Both the position numbers and the translations under genes were made by a program. Positions 16,156 through 24,270 of a stretch of 64,000 nt of DNA are shown here, piece by piece. A model generated the notes under the pieces. That model did no database searches, was not told where the DNA came from, and worked only from the letters and a program-made list of their open reading frames with translations. How positions within the stretch are numbered: position 1 is the stretch's first letter; the number at the start of each line of letters is the position of its first letter. This DNA comes from Paenibacillus qinlingensis. GTDB lineage: Bacteria; Bacillota; Bacilli; Paenibacillales; NBRC-103111. The stretch lies in the NCBI RefSeq assembly GCF_013204845.1, contig NZ_JABMKY010000005.1:310001-374000 (forward strand). Direction: 5' to 3'.

Positions 16156-17550
16156 ATGCTGTATGAAAAGATTGTGGAACAGCTCCTGCAGGAGATGAAA
16201 GACGGGAGGCGGAGGCCGGGGGATAAGCTGCCGTCAATCCGGGAAGGTGCGGAAGTGTTCGGTTGTAGCCGGAATACGGTGATTCGGGCGTATGCGGAGC
16301 TTGAGCAAAAGCACCGAATCTATGTTATGCCGCAGAGCGGCTATTATGTTGCGCATCGTCGCCAAGGCAAGGAGGAAGCAAGAGGTTCGGAAGAAGTTCG
16401 GGACATCATCGATTTCGTATGGGCGGGCCCAGACCGGAGCGCAATGCCGTACCGTGACTTTCAACACTGCATGAACGAGGCTATCGAGCGGTACCGTGAG
16501 GACATGTTCACATATTCAGAGGCGCAGGGTCTCGCTTCGTTACAGTTCCAACTGGCCAGGCATCTAAGGGACTTGCAGGTGTTCACGGTACCCGAACGAA
16601 TCTATGTGGTGACTGGCTCCCAGCAAGCACTGCATTTGCTAGTGGGGCTGCCTTTTCCTAACGGCAAGAGGAACATCGTCGTTGAACAGCCGGTACATGC
16701 CGGCATGATCGAATCTCTGCGGGGATATGGGGGCGAAGTGCACGGAATCTGGTATGAGGAAGGCGGAGTGGATCTGGAGCGGTTGGAGGCATTGTTTCGA
16801 GACGGGGACATCAAGTTTTTCTACACTGTCTCGAGGTTACACAACCCAACCGGCTACAGTCACACGAACGAAGCCCGCAAGCGTATAGTGGAGTTGGCGC
16901 AGCGGTATGACGTGTATATTATCGAGGATGATTATTTAGGCGACTTGGACGGCGATACGAGGAACGACCCGATGTTCGCATACGATCCATCCGGCCGGGT
17001 CATTTATGTAAAAAGTTTCTCCAAAGTCATGCTTCCCGGTTTGCGCCTTGGACTGGCAGTGCTACCGGACGGGCTGCGGGAGGAGTTCCTGCGCGCGAAG
17101 GCTGCAGCCGACGTGCATTCGCCACTGCTAACGCAGGGGGCGCTCGAAGTGTTTCTAGAGAGCGGTATGTTCGCCGCTCACATTGGCAGGATGCGGGAGA
17201 TCTACCGCCGCAAGGCGGTACTGCTGCAGGAAGCGTATCGAAAGTATCTGCCACCGGGAACAGCATACACCGTATCTTATTCTGGCTTCTATACCACGCT
17301 AGGACTGCCGGCTCCGCTGCGAGCGCAAGCGGTGGCTGACTACCTGGTGCAGCGAGGCGTGCTAGTCGATTCAATCCAGCACATGTACCTGCCGGAATTC
17401 AGGCAGGATGGTGTCCTCCGGCTGAGCGTCTCTCAGGTCGATGAAGGACTAATCGAGCCTGGCATTCGGGCCATCGGTGACGGAATTAGGGAACTGCTTA
17501 GGCAGCGCACGGAAGTGAGGTTTGTGGAGCGGGGGGTCATACAGGAATGA
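16156..17550 (+). CDS. MocR/PdxR-type regulator: GntR winged helix fused to aminotransferase-like domain
   Basis: From ATG 16156 (AAGGAG 11 bases upstream) the protein has 464 residues. The N-terminal GntR winged helix spans residues ~5-75 (EKIVEQLLQEMKDGRRRPGD, then KLPSIREGAEVFGCSRNTVI). It is joined to a fold-type I aminotransferase-like domain (~95-460) with the conserved HNPTGYSHT, IEDDYLGDLDG and the PLP-lysine motif YVKSFSKVMLPGLRLG. Such proteins use PLP adducts as ligands; targets include pyridoxine, GABA and D-Ala-D-Ala metabolism genes. Divergence from the class D beta-lactamase makes that gene the likely target. GC content is visibly higher than in neighbours, which may indicate transfer. 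Confidence 0.88.
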   Translation: MLYEKIVEQLLQEMKDGRRRPGDKLPSIREGAEVFGCSRNTVIRAYAELEQKHRIYVMPQSGYYVAHRRQGKEEARGSEEVRDIIDFVWAGPDRSAMPYRDFQHCMNEAIERYREDMFTYSEAQGLASLQFQLARHLRDLQVFTVPERIYVVTGSQQALHLLVGLPFPNGKRNIVVEQPVHAGMIESLRGYGGEVHGIWYEEGGVDLERLEALFRDGDIKFFYTVSRLHNPTGYSHTNEARKRIVELAQRYDVYIIEDDYLGDLDGDTRNDPMFAYDPSGRVIYVKSFSKVMLPGLRLGLAVLPDGLREEFLRAKAAADVHSPLLTQGALEVFLESGMFAAHIGRMREIYRRKAVLLQEAYRKYLPPGTAYTVSYSGFYTTLGLPAPLRAQAVADYLVQRGVLVDSIQHMYLPEFRQDGVLRLSVSQVDEGLIEPGIRAIGDGIRELLRQRTEVRFVERGVIQE

Positions 17551-17590
17551 GATAATTTGGAATAAAAGCTTGGGATGAGCGGGATTCGTG

Positions 17591-17686
17591 ATGAAACAAA
17601 TCGAGTTTTCACACGGTGAAATGCTTAAATCGCTCAAAACAAGTTTGGAATCGGAACAAGAACGTCCTTCACAATGGCGGGCTTAA
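17591..17686 (+). CDS. Short open frame of unknown status (31 residues)
   Basis: ATG 17591 opens a frame reading MKQIEFSHGEMLKSLKTSLE and ending QWRA before TAA. An adjacent GTG is in frame. There is no good ribosome site (GGGATGAGCGGG upstream at best). It may be a decayed gene end or noise between mocR and a terminator. Nothing was recognised. Confidence 0.2.
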   Translation: MKQIEFSHGEMLKSLKTSLESEQERPSQWRA

Positions 17687-17720
17687 AAACGAAGAGCAAT
17701 TGTTCAACAAACAGCAAAGA

Positions 17721-17751
17721 AACGGTAGCTAGTAAACGGCTGCCGTTTTTT
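17721..17751 (+). terminator. Rho-independent terminator
   Basis: AACGGTAGC and GCTGCCGTT form a 9-bp stem with one G/T pair, followed by seven T residues. It probably ends the mocR transcript 170 bases after its stop. Confidence 0.75.
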
Positions 17752-17775
17752 TAGTGGAAGACTGTGTTGAAAAAA

Positions 17776-18388
17776 TTACAGGAATTCAAGAACGCTGCTG
17801 TGAAACAAATCTGGATATTCGAAATTGATTAAGTGGCCGGATTTTGGGATGGTTTTTAGAATGGCATGCTCTATCTTTTCCGTCAGCAGAAGTGAATCTT
17901 CAAGATGAGCTAACCGATCCATTTCTCCAGAGATAATTAAAGTAGGGGTTTTGATCTCATGAAGCCGGGAAACGACATTGAACGACTGCTGTGCCAAGTA
18001 TTGATTCTTCCATGCATAGAAGGGCTGCTGGTCAGGGTCATTCTCGTCATAGACAAGATAAGCAGCATTATCGGGTTCGTTTAAAAATGACGCAGAAAAC
18101 AGCCAAGGGGCAATTAAATCAAACATTTGCTTGGTCGTGGCGCCTCCTTCATAGACGGATAGAACGGCATCCAAAAACAGTCTGGCCTGCTGGTTCATTA
18201 CCGCAAAAGATGCTGCCAAAATTAGTTTTTCTACTCTCTCAGGATATGTAAGCACAAAGGTCTGTGCAATATTTCCGCCCACTCCAGAATAAGCGATCTC
18301 CCCCAAGCCCGCTTATCAAGACAAACGGCGGGCCTTCTCCATAAGTTTCGTAGTAAAGTGAAATATTGTTGCAGGTAATCGTTGGCAT
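17776..18388 (-). pseudogene. Alpha/beta hydrolase gene inactivated by internal deletion and frameshift
   Basis: The N-terminus is read from 18388 (MPTITCNNISLYYETYGEGP, then PFVLISGLGGDRLFW), the usual opening of an alpha/beta hydrolase with its oxyanion loop. Around 18280 the frame changes directly to GNIAQTFVLTYPERVEKLIL, which in intact relatives follows the nucleophile elbow. The roughly 55-65 residues expected between, including the acid loop and the GxSxG serine, are missing. The C-terminal lid and catalytic His region (TIPKSGHLINFEYPDLFHS) remain intact to the stop. The start region is tandemly duplicated (two near copies of GCATATTCGTAATCC). It cannot encode an active hydrolase. Confidence 0.75.
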
Positions 18389-18515
18389 ATTCGTAATCCT
18401 TTCATTTATGCATATTCGCAATCCCTCCTTGATTATTTACCTCATTGACGGGATATTCAAGCAACAGTATACTTTTAGCGAGAGTAAAATAATACCAATT
18501 GGAGGGATTTAAAGT

Positions 18516-18851
18516 ATGAATCAGGAAGTTACGGCCTACATAGAAAATCTGCCGAAATGGCAAGCAGATATCAGTTCGACCCTGCGGAGCATGGTACTTG
18601 AGACTATTCCGGAAGCCCAAGAGCGTATTCAGTATAAGAAACCACACTTTCTGAAGAATGGACATTATGCAGCCGTCATTTCACCTTCCAAAGACGCGAT
18701 TGCCTTTATGATCATGAATGCAAATGGAATTGATTTTCCCAAAGAATTCGAAGGTCCCGCTGAACGAAAGTGGATTAAATTAAAGGAAGGGAGCACGCCA
18801 GATCTCGCCACGTTGTCCGGGCTATTGAAGCAAGCCTCCGTCATGTTATAA
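18516..18851 (+). CDS. DUF1801 (YdhG-like) family protein
   Basis: This 111-residue protein has the DUF1801 pattern: VTAYIENLPKWQADISSTLR near the start, then IPEAQERIQYKKPHFLKNGH, then the C-terminal ERKWIKLKEGSTPDLATLSG. GGAGGG precedes the ATG. Family members are small cytosolic iron-chaperone- or frataxin-like folds, some linked to intracellular iron handling (B. subtilis Fra/YdhG). A function for this copy is inferred only from that family. It lies divergent from the disrupted hydrolase. Confidence 0.7.
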   Translation: MNQEVTAYIENLPKWQADISSTLRSMVLETIPEAQERIQYKKPHFLKNGHYAAVISPSKDAIAFMIMNANGIDFPKEFEGPAERKWIKLKEGSTPDLATLSGLLKQASVML

Positions 18852-18874
18852 ATTCGACCGAGAGGGATATCGTT

Positions 18875-18949
18875 ATGAATGACATTGCGCATTCTTACTG
18901 TCTATCCCATGACAGCATTAAGAAAATTGTTTATAAAACAAAGGCATAA
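18875..18949 (+). pseudogene. C-terminal helix-turn-helix remnant resembling CD3324-family proteins
   Basis: A 24-residue frame (MNDIAHSYCLSHDSIKKIVY...) closely parallels the end of the intact protein at 10882-11148 (FCLSSYSIKKIIY). The frame extends upstream of the ATG as NSTERDIV, again like the conserved RNEEI region. Only the recognition-helix part survives. It is a gene tail left after deletion, ending just before a terminator. Confidence 0.5.
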
Positions 18950-18951
18950 CA

Positions 18952-18990
18952 AAGGCTCATGTTGGATAAAACCAATATGAGCCTTTTGTT
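18952..18990 (+). terminator. Rho-independent terminator
   Basis: AAGGCTCATGTTGG and CCAATATGAGCCTT pair with one bulge; TTTTGTTG follows. Confidence 0.8.
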
Positions 18991-19029
18991 GTTATGTAAG
19001 AAATGAATAAAGGAATACTCTGCCTATAA

Positions 19030-19317
19030 ATGATGCAATATTCACTAGCACATAGAATTCTAGGGCTTTATCCCGCACAAAGAGAGTTAGTCATTAAGGG
19101 TTACGAGAGCATAAGGAAACTAGATGATAATTGGCTTACAGAGTTGGAAGGGTTTGCGGTGATGGTAATGATTGAAAATTATTGTCACCATGCCCCCGAT
19201 CCTAGGGAAACCGAGGGACTGATAGCAGAACAACCATACGCACAAGCTATAATGAAAAATTACTTAAATGGTGAGCCATTTCTATTTCATGTTATTGAAG
19301 TTAACGATGGTATATAG
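19030..19317 (+). pseudogene. C-terminal fragment of an aminoglycoside-phosphotransferase-like protein
   Basis: This 95-residue frame begins ATGATG immediately after an in-frame TAA and has no ribosome site. The content (GYESIRKLDDNWLTELEGFA, then AVMVMIENYCHHA, then YAQAIMKNYLNGEPFLFHVI) resembles the C-terminal helices of APH/choline-kinase-type phosphotransferases; the nucleotide-binding and catalytic parts (HxDxxxxN) are absent. I read it as a truncated gene. Family assignment is moderate because only the least conserved part remains. Confidence 0.45.
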
Positions 19318-19354
19318 TATCTAATAACTATCAAGGGTTGACCAGAATATATCA

Positions 19355-20005
19355 CTATGTCGGCAAACAGCTAATGAGGCAAACCGCCTGAGCACTCAAA
19401 CATATCGGAGTGCATAAGACTGCGAAGATGCCGCATGCAGACCGGCAAGCGTTTGCAATACGATAACATCTTGCATTGCATTCGGGATCAGCAGTCGCAC
19501 CTTTGCCTCTCTTTGGAGTCAGCTTTTGTATCACACGCTCAAGTTTAGTAAATAGTCGTTTAAGGGCAAATTGGAGCGATTTATCGATGCTAATCTTTAA
19601 AGTTGTACCGTCTTTGAATCTTATTTTTTTTGTGCGTGTGCAAGAGCACCCACATTGACAGCCGCTTTCAAGTCTAACGGGAACGATTGCTTTCTTATTA
19701 ATGAATCCTCTAGCAGTGATTTTGTCGTTCTTATCATGGAGAATAATGTTGGCACTGGAGACGCCATTCACTTGTTTACCAAAGGATGCAGTGAGTCTGC
19801 TGCTTGTACGATTCAGAGATTGTATTTTGAATGTTACTAAGTTACTTGCATTCTGCGTGATGTTTAGGAAGATGTCAGAGACACCTCGACTGGCGTTTAA
19901 AACTAATTCTATGTTTGCACTTAAGATGCCTTCTTGCTTGGATTTTATGCTTGCTGTTGCAAAAAGGGTGGTCGTTCCGTTGACTGTGCGTAGCAGTCCG
20001 GGCAT
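19355..20005 (-). CDS. Unrecognised protein with two ordered cysteine clusters, C-terminal CX3C array of period 11
   Basis: This 216-residue protein starts at 20005 (MPGLLRTVNGTTTLFATASI), eight bases after GAAGGAG. The N-terminal ~110 residues look like a beta-rich domain without a clear signal peptide. Residues 116, 118, 120 and 122 are alternating cysteines (GCQCGCSC). A basic stretch (~125-170) follows. The tail has cysteines 176/180, 187/191, 198/202 and 209/213: four CX3C pairs exactly 11 residues apart, which on a helix would line one face. All 12 cysteines lie in the C-terminal half. Possible roles are metal binding, redox or a disulfide-stabilised secreted peptide. No family was recognised. 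Confidence 0.65.
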   Translation of the reverse strand: MPGLLRTVNGTTTLFATASIKSKQEGILSANIELVLNASRGVSDIFLNITQNASNLVTFKIQSLNRTSSRLTASFGKQVNGVSSANIILHDKNDKITARGFINKKAIVPVRLESGCQCGCSCTRTKKIRFKDGTTLKISIDKSLQFALKRLFTKLERVIQKLTPKRGKGATADPECNARCYRIANACRSACGIFAVLCTPICLSAQAVCLISCLPT

Positions 20006-20327
20006 AGCTATCACTCCTTCAATTCGATTGGTATACTCTCACAACATATGTGGAGCCAAAAGAGTCGGTGTGTGTGAATAACTAGAGCCCATCTCCCTTA
20101 GAAAGAGAACTATTTTAGGATGTAAATATTGGGGAATATGAAGTGATAACCTAGCGAAAATGAATGACAATCTACTATATGTACTTTGGAAATAAAATGA
20201 TTAAATTTTTATTTAGCGTTAATTCCTCCCATTTGACGGATGCTCGAAAACCCAGTTATATTGTGTGGCAAGCGAACGGGACAACCTCGGTTCACTTAAA
20301 TTCAGCAATATGAGGGAGCTTATTTTT

Positions 20328-20798
20328 ATGAATCCGAACAACGAAACAAAGCAAGCGGCAATCATGCATGGTAAAGATTTAGAATGGTTTACTACTATGC
20401 CAGGGGAGCAAATGGCTATACGAATTCATAGCAGCCAAGTTGGCGGCGCCGTGACAATCATGGAAGCACGAGTACCATCCTTAAGCGGACCACCTAAGCA
20501 TTTTCATAAAGATCGGGAAGAGATTTTTGAAGTACTAGAAGGCATATTCCGCTTTCATTGCGGCGACGAAGAGTTCGATGTCACTCCAGGAACTAGTGTT
20601 GTGGTTCCTCGCGGACTTCCTCACACATGGGCAAACATTGGATCAGAAACGGCACGCATCTTATTTACCTTTGCACCTGGTGGGATAGATGAGTTCTTCA
20701 CCAAAATTGGGCTTACGCCGCCTGAAGGTTGGCAGGAATTATCTGAAAGCTATGACACATGGATCATTGGTCCTCCATTGCTTGCTGGTAAAAACTAA
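20328..20798 (+). CDS. Cupin domain protein
   Basis: This 156-residue protein starts at 20328, nine bases after GAGGGAG. It is a single cupin barrel: motif 1 PPKHFHKDREEIFEVLEG gives two His and a Glu metal set, and motif 2 PGTSVVVPRGLPHTWANIG supplies the third His. The C-terminal SYDTWIIGPPL is typical of stand-alone cupins of the quercetinase/pirin-like type. It is cytoplasmic; the substrate is unknown. It lies 60 bases upstream of the TetR operator, and the operator's left arm could affect transcription read through from it. Confidence 0.8.
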   Translation: MNPNNETKQAAIMHGKDLEWFTTMPGEQMAIRIHSSQVGGAVTIMEARVPSLSGPPKHFHKDREEIFEVLEGIFRFHCGDEEFDVTPGTSVVVPRGLPHTWANIGSETARILFTFAPGGIDEFFTKIGLTPPEGWQELSESYDTWIIGPPLLAGKN

Positions 20799-20857
20799 AC
20801 ATCTGATGACAGACTAGAGAATGATAGAACGGAGAACCTTAGGATGAGTAGAATTAT

Positions 20858-20904
20858 ATTGAGAACGATCGGTGCAAAATAATTCTTTACCGATCGTTCT
20901 CAAT
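20858..20904. promoter_or_regulatory. TetR operator: 16-bp perfect inverted repeat overlapping the tetR promoter
   Basis: ATTGAGAACGATCGGT (20858-20873) is exactly mirrored at 20889-20904 with a 15-base spacer. The core TTGAGAAYGATC recurs in the palindrome at 21540. The right arm lies between a -35-like TTTACC (20886-20891) and a -10-like TAAGAT (20909-20914) spaced 17 bases, so bound regulator would block transcription of its own gene. Confidence 0.75.
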
Positions 20905-20940
20905 ATGCTAAGATACTCTTCAGAAGGAGGAGGCGTTGGA

Positions 20941-21525
20941 ATGGCCAGAAGCAAAGAGTTTGATGAAGATGCTGTTTTGCTTAAAGCCATGCGGTTATTT
21001 TGGGAGCAGGGTTATGAGAAAACATCCATGATGGACCTTGTCACACAAATGGGCGTTCACAAAAGAAGCATGTATGACACCTATGGTGATAAACATTCCT
21101 TATATATCAAAGCGTTAAAACGCTACAATGAAATGATAGAGCAATCCGTTAGAAACCTAGTCAATGGCGCATCTTCAGCCGAAGAAGGCATTCGTTTATT
21201 ATTAGAAATGGCTGTTAATCAGGATAAAAATGAACTTCCTAAAGGCTGCTTAATGGTAAATACGGCCGTAGAGATGGCAACTCATGATCCTGAGTCAAAA
21301 TTATGGGTTACACAGAACTTCACAAGCTCAGAGCAATTGATGCGTGAGTTAATTGAAGCGGGTCAGCAGAGCGGTGAATTGGATAAATCACTAGATGCTG
21401 AAATGTTGTCCTTTTATTTTAACAATGCGTATACCGGGCTATTAGTAATGTCGAAGACTACAGATGACAAAGAGAAACTATATAAAATTATTGAAACGAC
21501 AATGTCCATGATAAAGAAGCAATAA
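20941..21525 (+). CDS. TetR family transcriptional repressor
   Basis: This 194-residue protein starts at 20941 after GGAGGAGG. The N-terminal helix-turn-helix (residues ~8-55: DAVLLKAMRLFWEQGYEKTS, then MGVHKRSMYDTYGDKHSLYI) belongs to the TetR_N family; the C-terminal helical ligand domain resembles the AcrR/YcdC-type group (KGCLMVNTAVEMA). Matching operators in front of this gene and of 21597 point to autoregulation and repression of the downstream pair. The ligand is unknown. Confidence 0.92.
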   Translation: MARSKEFDEDAVLLKAMRLFWEQGYEKTSMMDLVTQMGVHKRSMYDTYGDKHSLYIKALKRYNEMIEQSVRNLVNGASSAEEGIRLLLEMAVNQDKNELPKGCLMVNTAVEMATHDPESKLWVTQNFTSSEQLMRELIEAGQQSGELDKSLDAEMLSFYFNNAYTGLLVMSKTTDDKEKLYKIIETTMSMIKKQ

Positions 21526-21539
21526 TTTTTTTTTGATAA

Positions 21540-21561
21540 TTTGAGAATGATCATTCTCAAA
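21540..21561. promoter_or_regulatory. TetR operator: 22-bp perfect palindrome before 21597
   Basis: TTTGAGAATGA (21540-21550) followed directly by its reverse complement. It shares TTGAGAAYGATC with the autoregulatory site at 20858-20904 and lies 35 bases before the next start codon. Confidence 0.75.
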
Positions 21562-21596
21562 TAAAACACTGTTTTTATATAAGGGAGAAATTAATC

Positions 21597-22352
21597 ATGA
21601 CGAATCAACCTAACAACATTCAACATAAAAATGACTTGCTGGAACTAGTGCTCGAGGCATCAGGTGGACTTAAAAGGTGGTCGAATATTCAAACACTTAC
21701 GACAAAGCTGGCTGCAAGCGGCCCATTCTGGGAACTCAAAGGCTACAAAGACGCTTTCCTGGAAGAGACTTTGCAAATCGACATCCAACGTCAGCACACT
21801 ATCTTTACACCATGGGGCGAGTCCGACCAGCAAATAATCTTTGACGGTGAAGCAGATCGAGTTACCTTGCAATACACCGACGGTCAGACTGTAGAAAGCC
21901 GTACGAATCCACGTGCTTCATTCGCAGGCTACGACATGTTCACGCCTTGGGACAAATTACAAGTGGGCTATTTCCTTAGCTATGCGATGTGGAATTACCT
22001 TACTACACCATACTTGTTCACTTTCCCAGGAGTAGAGACACGTGAGATCGAGCCTTGGGAGGAAGAGGGTCAAACATGGCGCAGACTGCATGTAACTTTC
22101 CCTAAATCCATCGCCACACATACGGCAGAACAGACTTTTTATTATGACAGCGAAGGTAAGCTTAAACGTATGGACTACACAGTGGACGTAAACGGTGAAG
22201 CCGTTATCGCTCACTACATGGAGGCATACAAAACCTTCGACGGAATGGTATTTCCAACCCGACGCCTTGTTTACCCGCGTAATCCAGACGGTACTGTAGA
22301 CCGCAGTTTTATTCCGATTATCATCGATATCCACGATATTACGATCGCTTAA
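21597..22352 (+). CDS. Conserved protein of unknown function, probably lipid/lipoprotein-binding-like beta fold
   Basis: This 251-residue soluble protein starts at 21597 with AAGGGAG upstream. It has no signal peptide or membrane segment. The opening NDLLELVLEASGGLKRWSNI and alternating beta strands rich in W/Y (HTIFTPWGESDQQIIFDGEA, then TREIEPWEEEGQTWRRLHVT, and TFYYDSEGKLKRMDYTV) recall LolA-like half-barrels that process or hold hydrophobic ligands. It is the first gene behind the TetR palindrome and is followed 57 bases later by a hydrolase gene, so the two probably act on the same compound. Not recognised by name. Confidence 0.6.
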   Translation: MTNQPNNIQHKNDLLELVLEASGGLKRWSNIQTLTTKLAASGPFWELKGYKDAFLEETLQIDIQRQHTIFTPWGESDQQIIFDGEADRVTLQYTDGQTVESRTNPRASFAGYDMFTPWDKLQVGYFLSYAMWNYLTTPYLFTFPGVETREIEPWEEEGQTWRRLHVTFPKSIATHTAEQTFYYDSEGKLKRMDYTVDVNGEAVIAHYMEAYKTFDGMVFPTRRLVYPRNPDGTVDRSFIPIIIDIHDITIA

Positions 22353-22409
22353 CTCGCTTAATTTTTGGCATTGCCTATAATCGAATTCAAAATAAAGGAG
22401 ACTACATCC

Positions 22410-23255
22410 ATGTCCCAATATACAGCTCCAACATTAACGGTTACATCTAATAACCAAACTACCTATGCGTATCGCCGTTTTGGCAAAGTTGGCACGACTC
22501 CTGTCGTGTTCCTGCAGCATTTTCGTGGCAATATTGACAACTGGGACCCGGCGCTAGTCGATGACATTGCCGCAGAGCGTGAAGTCATTCTCTTTGATAA
22601 CAGCGGGGTAGGACGTTCTACAGGAACGGCGCCGCGAACGATAACCGAAATGGCCCGCGGCGGATTAGGCTTTATTGATGCTCTTGGATTGACAACAATT
22701 GACCTGTTCGGCTTCTCATTGGGAGGTTTTATCGCGCAAGAAGTTGCACTTCTACGTCCTCATCTTGTCCGCCGTTTGATTCTAGCCGGAACTGGCCCAG
22801 AAGGCGGTAGAGACATGCATGGTTGGAAGGATGACATTCGCAGTCATGCAATGAAAGATGTGCAAGGCGCTGAAGACATCTACTACCTCTTCTTTACTCA
22901 AACGCAGAACAGTCAAGCCAAAGGGCAAGAATTCGTGGGACGTATCTTTACTCGGTCAGAAGATCGAGATGAGACGCCATCATTGGCAACGCGTGATGCT
23001 CAGGATGAGGCTATTATTCGCTGGGGTATTCCTAATATGGGCAAGTTAGCACGCCTTATGGGAATCACACAACCGACTCTCGTTGCTAATGGCAACAACG
23101 ACATTATGGTTCCGACCGTGAACTCCTATTTGCTGGCGGGTCATCTCCCTAACGCTGAGTTGATCATCTATCCAGATGCAAATCATGGCTTCCTGTTTCA
23201 ATATCCACACGAATTTGCTAGAGAAGTAAATCGTTTCTTGAATAAAGCGGAATGA
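22410..23255 (+). CDS. Alpha/beta hydrolase
   Basis: From ATG 22410 (AAGGAG upstream) this is a 281-residue protein. The oxyanion region is VVFLQHFRGNIDNWDP, an acidic turn follows (LFDNSGVGRSTG), and the nucleophile elbow is GFSLGG with Ser103. The catalytic Asp probably lies in ANGNNDIMVP and the His in DANHGFLFQYPHEF. The pattern matches cytosolic epoxide-hydrolase/haloperoxidase-like enzymes. It is cotranscribed with 21597 behind the TetR operator and ends at a terminator. It probably detoxifies or remodels the ligand sensed by the TetR protein; the substrate is unknown. Confidence 0.88.
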   Translation: MSQYTAPTLTVTSNNQTTYAYRRFGKVGTTPVVFLQHFRGNIDNWDPALVDDIAAEREVILFDNSGVGRSTGTAPRTITEMARGGLGFIDALGLTTIDLFGFSLGGFIAQEVALLRPHLVRRLILAGTGPEGGRDMHGWKDDIRSHAMKDVQGAEDIYYLFFTQTQNSQAKGQEFVGRIFTRSEDRDETPSLATRDAQDEAIIRWGIPNMGKLARLMGITQPTLVANGNNDIMVPTVNSYLLAGHLPNAELIIYPDANHGFLFQYPHEFAREVNRFLNKAE

Positions 23256-23265
23256 TGTTAGACAG

Positions 23266-23300
23266 AAAGGGCAGGCCAACAGAAACTGGTCTGCTTTTTT
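23266..23300 (+). terminator. Rho-independent terminator
   Basis: GCAGGCCA and TGGTCTGC form a stem with one G/T pair, followed by seven T residues. It closes the TetR-controlled unit. Confidence 0.8.
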
Positions 23301-23504
23301 TCATCATTTAAATGAACCATACATCACCAACTAGGGTTTACATAAAAATTTATTTGATACCATTGGCGATAGGTAATTCTTAGATAATGGATCCTCCCAA
23401 TGAATAATTATTTCAAAAGAAGGAACTGGGCATAAGTGTAATGAAATGGTTTATAACTGAGGGATATCTGTTTTAAGAATCAGATAAAAGGGGAACAGGA
23501 ATCC

Positions 23505-24191
23505 GTGATCGAATTCATAAGAATAGACTGGAAAGAAATATTGACTAAGTACAGTTTAAGAATAACTGGAAATCGATGGGACGCGGAGGATTTAACGCAA
23601 GATGCTATTGTAAAAGTGATTGAGGCAGTTCGAAAGAACCCGGAAAGACCAATTACGAAAGCCTATATGTACCGTATAGCGAAGAATACATGGATTGATA
23701 GTCAACGAGCACTCAAAATCCAAACGATACCGTTCGAACAAAATCATGAAACAGTGGCGCCTGATTCGTTGTTAACTAGTCGAGAGCTATTAGAGCAGTT
23801 AGCGGAACGACTTTCACCGTTGATGTGCGTCATATTGCTCTTAATGGATGTATTTAATTTTACGGCAAAAGAGACCGCAGTGTTCGTAAAGATGAAAGAA
23901 GCAACAGTACAAGTTTCCTTAGGACGGGCCAGAGTTAAGCTGAAAAAGTTAGCTCAAGAGTCAAATGATGCTAAGAAGAAAAGAGTCGTTCAACTAAGGA
24001 AGGAAACTGATGTTGATTTTGATGCGTTAGTTGACGCTTTCCAAAGACGCGATCCAAAAGCTATATATCGCGCTTACATCGGACTAGCGCAAGAGGGTAT
24101 ACTTCTGGCACAGCTTAAAACATTAAACGGGCAGATGCACTTTACGTTCAGAGATCCTGACGGTAATCTATTCAACGTCATCTCTAAATAA
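23505..24191 (+). CDS. ECF-type RNA polymerase sigma factor with C-terminal extension
   Basis: This 228-residue protein has a GTG start at 23505. Sigma region 2 is seen at ~15-75 (WDAEDLTQDAIVKVIEAVRK, then AYMYRIAKNTWIDSQRALK). Region 4 lies at ~100-150 (LSPLMCVILLLMDVFNFTAK, then VQVSLGRARVKLKKL). About 65 extra residues follow, ending HFTFRDPDGNLFNVISK. That last strand resembles the conserved end of VOC/glyoxalase proteins, two of which are encoded next. Extra C-terminal domains are known in some ECF groups, where they replace an anti-sigma factor. No anti-sigma gene is seen nearby. Confidence 0.85.
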   Translation: MIEFIRIDWKEILTKYSLRITGNRWDAEDLTQDAIVKVIEAVRKNPERPITKAYMYRIAKNTWIDSQRALKIQTIPFEQNHETVAPDSLLTSRELLEQLAERLSPLMCVILLLMDVFNFTAKETAVFVKMKEATVQVSLGRARVKLKKLAQESNDAKKKRVVQLRKETDVDFDALVDAFQRRDPKAIYRAYIGLAQEGILLAQLKTLNGQMHFTFRDPDGNLFNVISK

Positions 24192-24270
24192 ATATTTTTG
24201 GACTGTTTGGTTTTTGCTTCTTTCAACGTTTCTTGAATGGAGACACATTAACAATGAGGAGATGAGCGGG

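Noticed and set aside
18353-18421. Leader peptide M-H-K before the broken hydrolase
   Set aside because: Better explained by tandem duplication of the start region; too short to judge as a regulatory leader.
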